Positions 1 through 6,310 of a DNA stretch of 11,208 nt are shown here, one piece after another. Each line of letters starts with the position of its first letter. The first letter of the stretch is position 1. Source of the stretch: CAYGWP01 sp964353455 (GTDB lineage: Bacteria > Planctomycetota > Phycisphaerae > FEN-1346); the NCBI GenBank assembly GCA_964353455.1, contig CAYGWP010000201.1, forward strand, positions 1-11,208, written 5' to 3'. The notes below the pieces were generated by a model. The model had not been told where the DNA came from. It searched no databases and was given only the letters and a program-made list of their open reading frames with translations. The translations under genes were made by a program, and so were the position numbers.

Positions 1-322
1 GGCTGGTCATCGGCTCCTGGAAGATCATGGAGATGTGTTTGCCGCGGACCCGGCGCATCTCGGCTTCGGTGATCTTGAGGAGGTCCGTCGAGCCGGTGCG
101 GACCGCGCCCGAGACGATGCGGCCGGGCGGGTCGGGCACAAGGCGCAGGATCGAGAGCGCGGTGACAGTCTTGCCGCAGCCGGATTCTCCGACGAGCGCA
201 AGCGTGCGTCCGCGCGGGACCGCGAACGAGACATCCTCAACGGCCCGCGAGATACCCTCATCGGTGAAGAAGCGGGTCGTGAGGCCTTCGACATTCAGCA
301 GGATGTCGCCGTTTTCGGGCAC
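1..322 (-). CDS. Peptide ABC transporter ATP-binding protein (OppD/DppD-like), N-terminal part, cut by window edge
   Basis: This is the nucleotide-binding subunit that would hydrolyse ATP on the cytoplasmic face of the peptide importer encoded just upstream. Only the first 107 codons are in the window; the frame is still open at position 1. The start is GTG at 322-320, chosen because a perfect AGGAGG (complement of 328-333) lies 5 bases before it. Visible motifs are the N-terminal strand LLNVEGLTTRFF, the Walker A loop GESGCGKT at residues 45-52 and the Q-loop region SMIFQEPMTS at 98-107. The sequence FQEPMTS is typical of the OppD/DppD/OppF family rather than of other ABC ATPases. The signature motif, Walker B and the C-terminal oligopeptide-binding domain would lie beyond the edge. 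It follows the OppC-like gene after 17 bases, as the next cistron of the operon. OppD versus DppD cannot be decided here. Confidence 0.93.
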   Translation of the reverse strand, partial: MPENGDILLNVEGLTTRFFTDEGISRAVEDVSFAVPRGRTLALVGESGCGKTVTALSILRLVPDPPGRIVSGAVRTGSTDLLKITEAEMRRVRGKHISMIFQEPMTS

Positions 323-327
323 TCGGG

Positions 328-333
328 CCTCCT
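328..333 (-). promoter_or_regulatory. Strong ribosome binding site fixing the GTG start of the ATPase gene
   Basis: Read on the minus strand this is AGGAGG, a perfect Shine-Dalgarno core, 5 bases before GTG at 322-320. It lies in the 17-base gap after the stop of the OppC-like permease. It is the only clear start signal for the ATPase. Confidence 0.8.
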
Positions 334-339
334 ATGGCC

Positions 340-1539
340 TCAGATTTTCAGTTTCGGGTCGATGGCATCGCGGATCGCCTCGCCGAGGAGATTATAGACG
401 AGAACGGTGACGAAGATAGCGGCGCCCGCGGCCCCCCAGACCCACCAGGTTTCCAGATGCTGGCGACCGTCATTGAGGAGTTCGCCCCAACTGGGCGTCT
501 GGACGAGGCTGAGGAACGCGAGCGTCACCTCCAGGAAGATGGCCCCGGCGATGCCGAAGGTTGCGCCGACGAGAATCGGTGCGAGGCCGTTCGGCACGGC
601 GTGCCTGAGGAGCAAGCGCCACGTCGGGATGCCCAAGGCGCGGGCTGCGGTAATGTAGTCCTCGCCGCGAATCCTGAAGAGTTCCGCTCGCATCAGCCGA
701 TAGGTCCCCGTCCAGCCCGTTGCCCCTATGACCACAACCACCGCCCAAAGCGGCGGCACCGACGACGGAATCACCGTCAGCACGATGATAATCAAAATGA
801 GTTGCGGAATGAACATGAAGACCTCGACGATCCGCATCAGCACCAGGTCGATTCGCCCGCCGAAGTACCCGCTGACCGACCCGAGCGACACGCCGATGCT
901 CGCGCCGATGCCGACAGCCACGAAGCCGATCGCCAGGGCCGTCCGGGCCCCGTAGAGCAGCCTGAGAACCACATCTTCACCCAGCCGGTCCGTGCCGAGC
1001 GGATGCCGCCATGACGGCGCTTCGTCGCGGTGGGCAAGTTCCTCGTAGCCGGGGTTCCGCGACGTCGGGATGAGCGGGAACCACGCCGATTCCGCCTGGT
1101 CCCGGCGTTCGAGATAAAATCCGCAGGCCCGCTCAGGCGTTCGCAGCGCCGCAAGCGGCGCCACGACGCCGATCCAGACGGCAAGGCTGAGCCAGAACGC
1201 CCTGCCCCACGCACTTCCGCCCACTCGCTCGGCGCGACGCCGCAGCAGCCGCGCGGTCAGCGGCATCCCCAAGATCAGCGCGAAGGCCAGCATGGCGGCG
1301 TACTCAACGTTCGACAGGTACGCGAACATGGGCCACGAGGTCTGGCCCTTCTCGACCCAGCAGATAGGCACTTCGCCAGCAAGGAACGGCGCGAGGATAG
1401 CCGCCAGCACAAGCAGAATGATCACTGCCAGGCTGATCATGGCGGCGGACCGCTTCCGCAGTTGGCCCCAGACTATAGAACCGTACGACCGCGGCCGCGC
1501 GGCAAGCGCCGTATCGAGTTTCACCGGCACATCATTCAT
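340..1539 (-). CDS. Peptide ABC transporter permease, OppC/DppC-like, enlarged
   Basis: This is one of the two membrane subunits of the peptide importer, in the cytoplasmic membrane. It has 399 residues, against roughly 290-340 for usual OppC/DppC. TM1 spans about residues 33-55. The family hallmark HPLGTDRLGEDV starts at 179, followed by LLYGARTAL and the permease core. The EAA loop that contacts the ATPase is at about 294-320 (AARALGIPTWRLLLRHAVPN). The protein ends DPKLKI, after the DP common at OppC C-termini. Between TM1 and HPLGTD lie about 120 residues, including two extra hydrophobic stretches at about 78-98 and 112-132. The closest known analogue by architecture is the YejE-like longer subgroup. 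ATG at 1539 overlaps the end of the OppB-like gene by 8 bases, and GAGGG lies 6 bases before it. The substrate cannot be read from the sequence. Confidence 0.93.
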   Translation of the reverse strand: MNDVPVKLDTALAARPRSYGSIVWGQLRKRSAAMISLAVIILLVLAAILAPFLAGEVPICWVEKGQTSWPMFAYLSNVEYAAMLAFALILGMPLTARLLRRRAERVGGSAWGRAFWLSLAVWIGVVAPLAALRTPERACGFYLERRDQAESAWFPLIPTSRNPGYEELAHRDEAPSWRHPLGTDRLGEDVVLRLLYGARTALAIGFVAVGIGASIGVSLGSVSGYFGGRIDLVLMRIVEVFMFIPQLILIIIVLTVIPSSVPPLWAVVVVIGATGWTGTYRLMRAELFRIRGEDYITAARALGIPTWRLLLRHAVPNGLAPILVGATFGIAGAIFLEVTLAFLSLVQTPSWGELLNDGRQHLETWWVWGAAGAAIFVTVLVYNLLGEAIRDAIDPKLKI

Positions 1540-2848
1540 ACCGGACCCTCGGATCGGCCCACGCGTACAAGATGTCGCCGACCAGCAGGAACAGCAGCGT
1601 CAGCACGCCGTATAGAAGCGTCTCGGCCATAATGACCGCCAAGTCGTATGCCTGGGCGGCGCCCACGAACAGGATGCCCATGCCCTGGATGCTGAAAACG
1701 GTTTCAACAATCACGCTGCCGCCCAGGAGGCCCGGAAGCGTGAGAACCATCGTGGTGATCATCGGCAGGAGGCTGTTCCGGAGGGCGTGATGGTACACCA
1801 CCCGCCGCTCCGACAGCCCTTTGGCCCGCGCGGTGCGGACGTAGTCGGCCCGCAGGTTCTCCAGGAGACTTGCCCGGCCCAGGCGGGCCAGGTACGCGAA
1901 CCCGCCGTACACCAGGCACGCCACCGGCAATGCCGCGTGCCAGAGGAGGTCCGCGAGGTACAGGCCCCACGAGTACTTGTCGGAGTCGGGATGATGCAGG
2001 CCGCCCACCGGGAACCACCACGCGCCCAGTCCGCCTCTGGCCAGGAACCCCAGCAGTAGCGACCCCGCGAGGACGGCCGGCACGCTCCAGAGCGCCAGAA
2101 GCACGTAAGATGACCCGCGGTCGAGCCACCGCCCTTGATACCTTGCCGCCGCAAGGCCCGCCGGTATCGCCACGAGGAAGATGAGGATCTCGGCGATGAT
2201 GTTAAGCGTGAACGTGACGGGGATGCGATCGAGGATGATCCATAACGGGTTCTTGCTGCCGTTGGTCTTCAGTTCATCGATGCCGGCCCACACGTCGAGG
2301 CCGAGCCGGTTGCGGATGAAGTCGCGCAGGCCGGCCGTGTATCCGACGAGGGGGCTGTTCTTCGGCATCCGGAAGACGATGCTCTCGCCGAAGTCGCCTT
2401 CGAACATGTGGACCACCCACCGTCCGTAGCCGTGGAAGACGTTGAGGACCCGCTCAACGGAATCAATCAGATGCTTTTGAGTGAATGCATACTTGTTGAC
2501 GGCCCACCAGTTGGCCCACGCCTCGGGGTTCCCGGCAAGGTCAACGCCTGTCACGCGACGGAGTTCGGCGGCAGCCCCGGAGCGGACTCGCTCATCCGCA
2601 CTGCCGAGGTCCGCCAGAAGCGTTTCGACATCGTCGCCCCAGTAGTTGACGTCGTTCAGGCCGAGGCGCTCGCGGATGCGGTCGGCGCTCTCGCGCATCG
2701 CCTTCGGGTCGATGTTGCCCGCCTGATTGCGGATCATCGCCTCGATTGGGTCGCCGGGCGCGAGGCGCACAATGCCGTACGTCAGCAGCGTCATCCCCGC
2801 CAGCGTCGGAATCATCAGCAGCAGCCGCTTCAGGATGTAGGTCTTCAT
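1532..2848 (-). CDS. Peptide ABC transporter permease, OppB/DppB-like, with HEAT-like insertion
   Basis: This is the second membrane subunit of the importer. It has 438 residues, about 100 more than typical DppB/OppB. The N-terminus (KRLLLMIPTLAGMTLLTYGIVRLAPGDP, residues 7-34 read in part) is the classical OppB start with TM1 and the APGDP motif. The extracytoplasmic GDFGESI element is at 151-157. The core helices begin at about 208 (RIPVTFTLNIIAE). The EAA loop is at about 335-362 (DYVRTARAKGLSERRVVYHH), followed by RNSLLP, and ETVFSIQGMG at 382-391 is also family-typical. Two insertions stand out: residues about 72-119 resemble one HEAT unit followed by a W-x-x-WW segment, and about 163-207 is an extra stretch before the core. 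The start overlaps the stop of the binding protein as ATGA, with GGGGAGGG 9 bases upstream, so translation is probably coupled. Confidence 0.94.
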   Translation of the reverse strand: MKTYILKRLLLMIPTLAGMTLLTYGIVRLAPGDPIEAMIRNQAGNIDPKAMRESADRIRERLGLNDVNYWGDDVETLLADLGSADERVRSGAAAELRRVTGVDLAGNPEAWANWWAVNKYAFTQKHLIDSVERVLNVFHGYGRWVVHMFEGDFGESIVFRMPKNSPLVGYTAGLRDFIRNRLGLDVWAGIDELKTNGSKNPLWIILDRIPVTFTLNIIAEILIFLVAIPAGLAAARYQGRWLDRGSSYVLLALWSVPAVLAGSLLLGFLARGGLGAWWFPVGGLHHPDSDKYSWGLYLADLLWHAALPVACLVYGGFAYLARLGRASLLENLRADYVRTARAKGLSERRVVYHHALRNSLLPMITTMVLTLPGLLGGSVIVETVFSIQGMGILFVGAAQAYDLAVIMAETLLYGVLTLLFLLVGDILYAWADPRVRYE

Positions 2849-4545
2849 TGCCGGGCGCCCTCCCCGGCCTTGCCTTCATCTTTGCCGATCCACCACTCGC
2901 GCCAGTCCATGCCGAGCGTGTGCACCCTGGCCCCCTTGATGCGCAGCGTCATGACCCTCAGCGTCTCCGGGGACCGGAGGAACGTGTACGGCTGCTCCTC
3001 GTGAATGAGGCGGTGGAACTGGTGGAAGAGGTCGTTGCGGGCCTTCTGGTCCAGCGTGCCGCGGGCGGTCACGATCAGGCGGTCGGCCTCGGGGCTGCGA
3101 AAATTGATGAAGTTGGATCCCCTGTCGGCAATCTGGCTGGAGTGCCATATCTGGTAAGGGTCGCTCTCCACGCCGCCGCCGCCCCAGCCGAGCCGCACGG
3201 CGTCGAAATCGCGGTTGTCGAGTTTGACGGTGAAGACCTGCCAGGCATACGGGCGGCTGTTCATGTCGATGCCCATGCGGCGGAACTCCTCGCCCAGGAT
3301 GCGCACAAGGTCGCGGGTCTCCTGGTTGCCGGCAGGATACGAGAGTTCAAACTGGAACCGCTTGCCTGCGGCATCTTCGAGCCATCCGTCGCCGTTGCGG
3401 TCTTCCCAGCCCGCTTCCTTCAGAAGCCGCCGCGCCTCATCGCGGTCGAACGGCCACGGCCTGACGCTCTGGTCGTACTGCGGGCTTTTCGGCCAGAACG
3501 GGCCGCTGACGATCGTCCCGATGTCGTACCACATGTACTTCAGGAGTCGCTCGCGCCACACCAATTGCGCCATGGCACGGCGGACGCGCTTGTCATCGAA
3601 CGGTGGGCGGGCGTTGTTCCAGCCGATGTAGCCGTACCCGGACGCGGGGGTCGAGTAGCGGAACCACTGGAACCGGTCGGCGGCGTCCGGGCGGTTCCGC
3701 AACTTCACCCACCATTCCGGCGTCACGGGCAACTCGTCGAGTTCCCCGCCCAGGAGCGCCTGGACCGACGCCTGCTCCTCCAGAATGAACCGGTACACGA
3801 TCCGGTCTATGGCGACCGGCTCGCGCCAGTAATTCTCATTGCGAACGAGTTCGATATGCTGGCCGGTTTTCCAGTCGCCCAGTTTGAACGGCCCTGAGCC
3901 GACGAGAACGTTGCTGAGGTCGTTGAACCAATTCGGGTCAGTGAACTGATAAACATGCTTCGGAATGACGCCGATCGAACTGAACTCCAGGCTCTTGAAG
4001 TACGGTTTCTGCCACACGAACCGTACAGTCCGGTCGTCCACCTTCTGGCATCCCTGGCAATCCTCGAAGTACGAGGCGAGCGCGCGGCAGTCGATCCTGG
4101 GATTGACGATCGTCTGGTACGTGAAAACCACGTCGTCCGCCGTGACGGGCGTGCCGTCGGAGAACTTCGCCCGCGGGTCAATGTGGAAGGTGATAACGAG
4201 GCCGTCGGGCGAGACCTCCCACCGGTCGGCCAACTGCGGCCGCCACTCAAGGGTGTCGAAGTCGCGCTCGATCAGGCTCTCCAGGACGTGGTCCTGGATG
4301 ATAGTGGCATAGACATCCGACGACGTGAGCGGATTAAGGGTCTTCGGCTCGGCGTTGAAGTTTCCCCGGAGCGTGCCGCCCATCTGCTCGGGCGTGAACT
4401 TCGGCAAGTCGGCAAGGGCGCCCGCTGCCAGGGCAAAGATTAAAAGCGAAGCCGTGGCTCCAGCGAAGGGTGGCAACCACGGCCACGCAGAACAGCGTGG
4501 CCGTGCCACCCCACCGCCCGACTCTTGAGAGTTGCGTCGCTTCAT
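2845..4545 (-). CDS. Peptide ABC transporter solute-binding protein, family 5 (SBP_bac_5)
   Basis: This extracytoplasmic protein would capture a peptide-like ligand and deliver it to the two permeases. I take ATG at 4545, giving 566 residues, because it overlaps the dapF stop as ATGA and has GGAG 5 bases upstream; the frame stays open to 4623 but that part lies inside dapF. The N-terminus begins MKRR, then has a proline/tryptophan-rich stretch at 12-26 encoded by a palindrome, then a hydrophobic core ending GALA, with likely signal peptidase I cleavage after A45. There is no lipobox cysteine. Family features are GTLRGNFNAEPKTLNPLTS (57-75), LADRWEVSPDG (105-115), FSDGTPVTADDVVFTYQ (128-144), GSGPFKLGDW (216-225) and, near the C-terminus, SDPYQIWHSSQ. 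C153, C163 and C166 are unusual. Family membership is certain; the ligand (di-, oligo- or muropeptide, or another solute) is not. Confidence 0.94.
   Translation of the reverse strand: MKRRNSQESGGGVARPRCSAWPWLPPFAGATASLLIFALAAGALADLPKFTPEQMGGTLRGNFNAEPKTLNPLTSSDVYATIIQDHVLESLIERDFDTLEWRPQLADRWEVSPDGLVITFHIDPRAKFSDGTPVTADDVVFTYQTIVNPRIDCRALASYFEDCQGCQKVDDRTVRFVWQKPYFKSLEFSSIGVIPKHVYQFTDPNWFNDLSNVLVGSGPFKLGDWKTGQHIELVRNENYWREPVAIDRIVYRFILEEQASVQALLGGELDELPVTPEWWVKLRNRPDAADRFQWFRYSTPASGYGYIGWNNARPPFDDKRVRRAMAQLVWRERLLKYMWYDIGTIVSGPFWPKSPQYDQSVRPWPFDRDEARRLLKEAGWEDRNGDGWLEDAAGKRFQFELSYPAGNQETRDLVRILGEEFRRMGIDMNSRPYAWQVFTVKLDNRDFDAVRLGWGGGGVESDPYQIWHSSQIADRGSNFINFRSPEADRLIVTARGTLDQKARNDLFHQFHRLIHEEQPYTFLRSPETLRVMTLRIKGARVHTLGMDWREWWIGKDEGKAGEGARQ
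4468..4511. repeat. 44-base imperfect palindrome inside the signal-peptide codons (REP-like)
   Basis: On the plus strand the left arm at 4468-4488 reads GGGTGGCA, then a 4-base bulge, then CGGCCACGC. After a 6-base loop (AGAACA, 4489-4494) the right arm at 4495-4511 is its reverse complement. This gives 17 paired bases broken only by the bulge. The same arm segment CCACGGC (4477-4483) could also pair with GCCGTGG at 4451-4457. The element lies in frame in codons 12-26 of the binding-protein gene, 34 bases after its start codon. Size, symmetry and GC content resemble dispersed bacterial extragenic palindromes. I cannot see a second copy in this window, so the repeat nature is inferred; the hairpin itself is seen. 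Confidence 0.75.
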
Positions 4546-5414
4546 TCTCGCTCCGGCCACTCGCCGGTGAAGACTTCCTCGACCGGCCCCGTGAGGCGCA
4601 CGGGTCCGTGGTCGTCGGGCCACTCGACCTGGAGGTCACCGCCGGGAACATGCGCGAGGATCTTCCGGCCCGTGCGCCCGGTCAGGACGCCCGCCACGCA
4701 TACGGCCGATGCCCCCGTGCCGCAGGCCAGCGTGATTCCGCTGCCGCGCTCCCACGTCCGCATCCGCACCTCGCCGAGCGAGACGACCTCCACAATGTGG
4801 ACGTTCGTCCGCTCCGGGAAGAGTTTGTGGTTCTCGATTTTCGGCCCCACCTGCTCCAGGGGCCACCCGGCGACCTCATCTACATAGAAGACTGCGTGCG
4901 GGTTGCCCATGTTGACGCAGGTCATCCAGAGGGTCTGTCCGCCGACCGTCAGCGGCACATCGACCACGCGTTCGCCGTCCAGAAGGAGCGGGATTTCGCA
5001 GGCCCCCAGTCGCGGTTTGCCCATGCTGACGCTGCCGCGCGTGAACTCGCCGGTGGCATCGCGCAGCAGTTCGACCTCCCGCATGCCTGCCGCCGTCTCA
5101 ACGCGGACGGTGCACGAGCCGCCGGGCGGGCATTTCGCCGGGCCATTGACGAGGTTCCGCTCGACGGCGAACTTGGCCAGGCACCGGACGCCGTTGCCGC
5201 ACATCTCGGCCTCGGACCCGTCGGCGTTGAACATGCGCATGCGCACGTCGCCGTCCTTGCGCGGCGGAAGGATGAGGATGAGGCCGTCGGCCCCGACGCC
5301 AAAGTGCCGGTCCGATATCCTGACGGCGAGGGCCGATGGATCGTCAACCGTTTCCTCGAAACAGTTGACGTAGATGTAATCGTTCCCGGCGCCGTGTAGT
5401 TTGGCGAATCGCAT
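4542..5414 (-). CDS. dapF: Diaminopimelate epimerase
   Basis: This cytoplasmic, cofactor-independent enzyme interconverts LL- and meso-2,6-diaminopimelate, the step before lysine and before the cross-linking residue of peptidoglycan. From ATG at 5414 it has 290 residues, close to the usual 270-290. The start MRFAKLHGAGNDY matches the family N-terminus, and GAGGGA lies about 6 bases upstream. The two catalytic cysteines are in their expected settings: C72 in FNADGSEAEMCGNGVRC and C231 in WERGSGITLACGTGASA. The substrate-binding Glu-Arg pair is E222-R223. VNMGNPHAVFYVD (168-180) is also conserved. One small deviation is I227 where many homologues have Glu (G-x-G-E-T). It is the first gene after the minus-strand promoter, and its stop overlaps the binding-protein start as ATGA. 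This links diaminopimelate chemistry to a peptide importer. Confidence in function is very high. Confidence 0.98.
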   Translation of the reverse strand: MRFAKLHGAGNDYIYVNCFEETVDDPSALAVRISDRHFGVGADGLILILPPRKDGDVRMRMFNADGSEAEMCGNGVRCLAKFAVERNLVNGPAKCPPGGSCTVRVETAAGMREVELLRDATGEFTRGSVSMGKPRLGACEIPLLLDGERVVDVPLTVGGQTLWMTCVNMGNPHAVFYVDEVAGWPLEQVGPKIENHKLFPERTNVHIVEVVSLGEVRMRTWERGSGITLACGTGASAVCVAGVLTGRTGRKILAHVPGGDLQVEWPDDHGPVRLTGPVEEVFTGEWPERE

Positions 5415-5445
5415 GGCCGTCCCTCGCGTCGGCGACAACGCGGGA

Positions 5446-5475
5446 ATTATAGCCCCGTCCTTCGCGGGTTATCCA
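5446..5475 (-). promoter_or_regulatory. Promoter of the dapF-peptide transporter operon
   Basis: Read on the minus strand, a perfect TATAAT -10 box lies at 5451-5446. An 18-base spacer separates it from TGGATA (5475-5470), which matches 4 of 6 bases of the -35 consensus. Transcription would begin near 5439, giving a leader of about 25 bases before the dapF ATG. This also argues against starting dapF further upstream, at the in-frame TTG at 5438. Confidence 0.65.
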
Positions 5476-5503
5476 GTGTTTTGTCGGCCTGTGGCGGCCC
5501 GGC

Positions 5504-5518
5504 AGTCAAACATTGACT
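5504..5518. promoter_or_regulatory. Perfect dyad AGTCAA-ACA-TTGACT overlapping the plus-strand -35 box; candidate operator
   Basis: Six-base arms separated by 3 bases form a perfect inverted repeat, and its right arm is the -35 hexamer of the plus-strand promoter. A dimeric regulator bound here would occlude RNA polymerase and sits between two divergent promoters. The arms are AT-rich in an otherwise GC-rich region. No regulator gene is visible in the window. It could be chance. Confidence 0.35.
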
Positions 5519-5541
5519 TAGGCCGTGTCGGCCGCTAGAGT
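5513..5541 (+). promoter_or_regulatory. Promoter of the M50 protease-trpS-scpA operon
   Basis: TTGACT at 5513-5518 (5 of 6 consensus) is followed by a 17-base spacer and TAGAGT at 5536-5541 (4 of 6). Transcription would start near 5548, about 40 bases before the GTG of the protease. It diverges from the dapF promoter; the facing -35 boxes are 37 bases apart. Confidence 0.65.
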
Positions 5542-5588
5542 GGTTCCCGACAAGGGGCACGGCGGGCACGGAGCATGGGAGCCGTTGC

Positions 5589-6308
5589 GTGGGTTTCGAC
5601 AGGACTGAGATACTGTACTTGGTGCTTCGCCTCCCTGTGGTGTTGTTTGCCCTGACGATGCATGAATTCATGCACGCGTGGGTGGCCTGGAAGTGCGGCG
5701 ACGACACCGCCCTGCGCGCCGGCCGCGTGACCTTCAACCCGCTCGCCCATCTTGACCTTATCGGGACCATCTGCCTGATTTTCGCGCCGATCGGGTGGGC
5801 GAAGCCCGTTCCCGTGAACCCCTACAACTACGGAAATCCGCGCCGGGACGAAATACTCGTCAGCGGCGCCGGGGTGGCCGCCAACCTTGTCATGGCGGTC
5901 GTGGCGGCGATGGTTGTCCGTCTCCTGATTCTGATGGACGCCCTGCCCGCCACTCGCACCGACCTGTACCTGTGGGCCGTGCTCTCGCACATGGTGATGG
6001 TGAATCTGGGGCTGTTCATCTTCAACCTTGTGCCGATCTCACCCCTGGACGGTTCGCACATCCTGCGAGAGATCCTGCGGGGCCAGTGGGCCATCGGCCT
6101 TGGCGGGATCAGCCGCTACGGCCCCTTCATCCTGCTGGCGCTGGTGTTCGTCAATCGCGCCACGAGTTTCTCGATGATGGGCTACCGGAACGTGAGTTTG
6201 CTGGGGGCGCCGGTCCTCCTGCTGGCGCACCTCTTGGCCGGGGCCGATGGAACAAATACAATTATCTCCATTCTGCATCTGATCAGCACACTTGGAACAG
6301 GAACTTGA
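5589..6308 (+). CDS. Site-2 protease family protein (M50 zinc metalloprotease, YwhC-like)
   Basis: This is a predicted intramembrane zinc protease of 239 residues in the cytoplasmic membrane. The zinc motif HEFMH (HExxH) is at 25-29 inside the first helix. The family signatures NPLAHLDLIGT (50-60) and GWAKPVPVNP (69-78) follow, and the third zinc ligand lies in NLVPISPLDGSHIL (146-159). About five or six membrane segments are visible (about 8-24, 55-72, 93-118, 128-150, 176-190, 203-218). No PDZ domain is present, so it belongs to the minimal subgroup rather than RseP/SpoIVFB. The start is GTG at 5589, with GGGAG (5577-5581) 7 bases before it; the ATG at 5575 is out of frame. It is the first gene of an operon with trpS 2 bases downstream. 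Its substrate is unknown and cannot be inferred from trpS or scpA. Confidence 0.93.
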   Translation: MGFDRTEILYLVLRLPVVLFALTMHEFMHAWVAWKCGDDTALRAGRVTFNPLAHLDLIGTICLIFAPIGWAKPVPVNPYNYGNPRRDEILVSGAGVAANLVMAVVAAMVVRLLILMDALPATRTDLYLWAVLSHMVMVNLGLFIFNLVPISPLDGSHILREILRGQWAIGLGGISRYGPFILLALVFVNRATSFSMMGYRNVSLLGAPVLLLAHLLAGADGTNTIISILHLISTLGTGT

Positions 6309-6310
6309 TC

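Noticed and set aside
334..1014. Plus-strand open frame opposite the OppC-like permease, rich in His, Asp and Arg
   Set aside because: The composition is a by-product of antisense hydrophobic codons; there is no ribosome binding site and no family resemblance.
2746..3897. Long plus-strand open frame (383 codons) opposite the binding-protein gene
   Set aside because: It is antisense to a gene with clear family motifs, its translation has no recognisable domain, and it is typical of shadow frames in GC-rich DNA.
4546..4623. Upstream extension of the binding protein by 26 codons
   Set aside because: It lies inside dapF, would place a non-signal sequence before the MKRR signal peptide, and the ATGA overlap with GGAG favours 4545.
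4728..4737. DapF I227 in place of the common Glu in G-x-G-E-T as a sign of altered function
   Set aside because: The substrate-contacting Glu-Arg pair (E222-R223) and both catalytic cysteines are intact, and this position varies in the family as I know it.
4470..5399. Plus-strand open frame (309 codons) opposite dapF
   Set aside because: dapF on the other strand has both catalytic cysteines and all family motifs; the plus-strand frame is low-complexity shadow.
5415..5438. TTG start for dapF eight codons upstream
   Set aside because: It would begin essentially at the predicted transcription start; the ATG at 5414 has a GAGGGA site and matches the family N-terminus.
5795..6310. Upstream extension of the trpS frame
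   Set aside because: It lies in the M50 protease gene; ATG 6311 has its own AGGAA and matches the usual TrpRS length.
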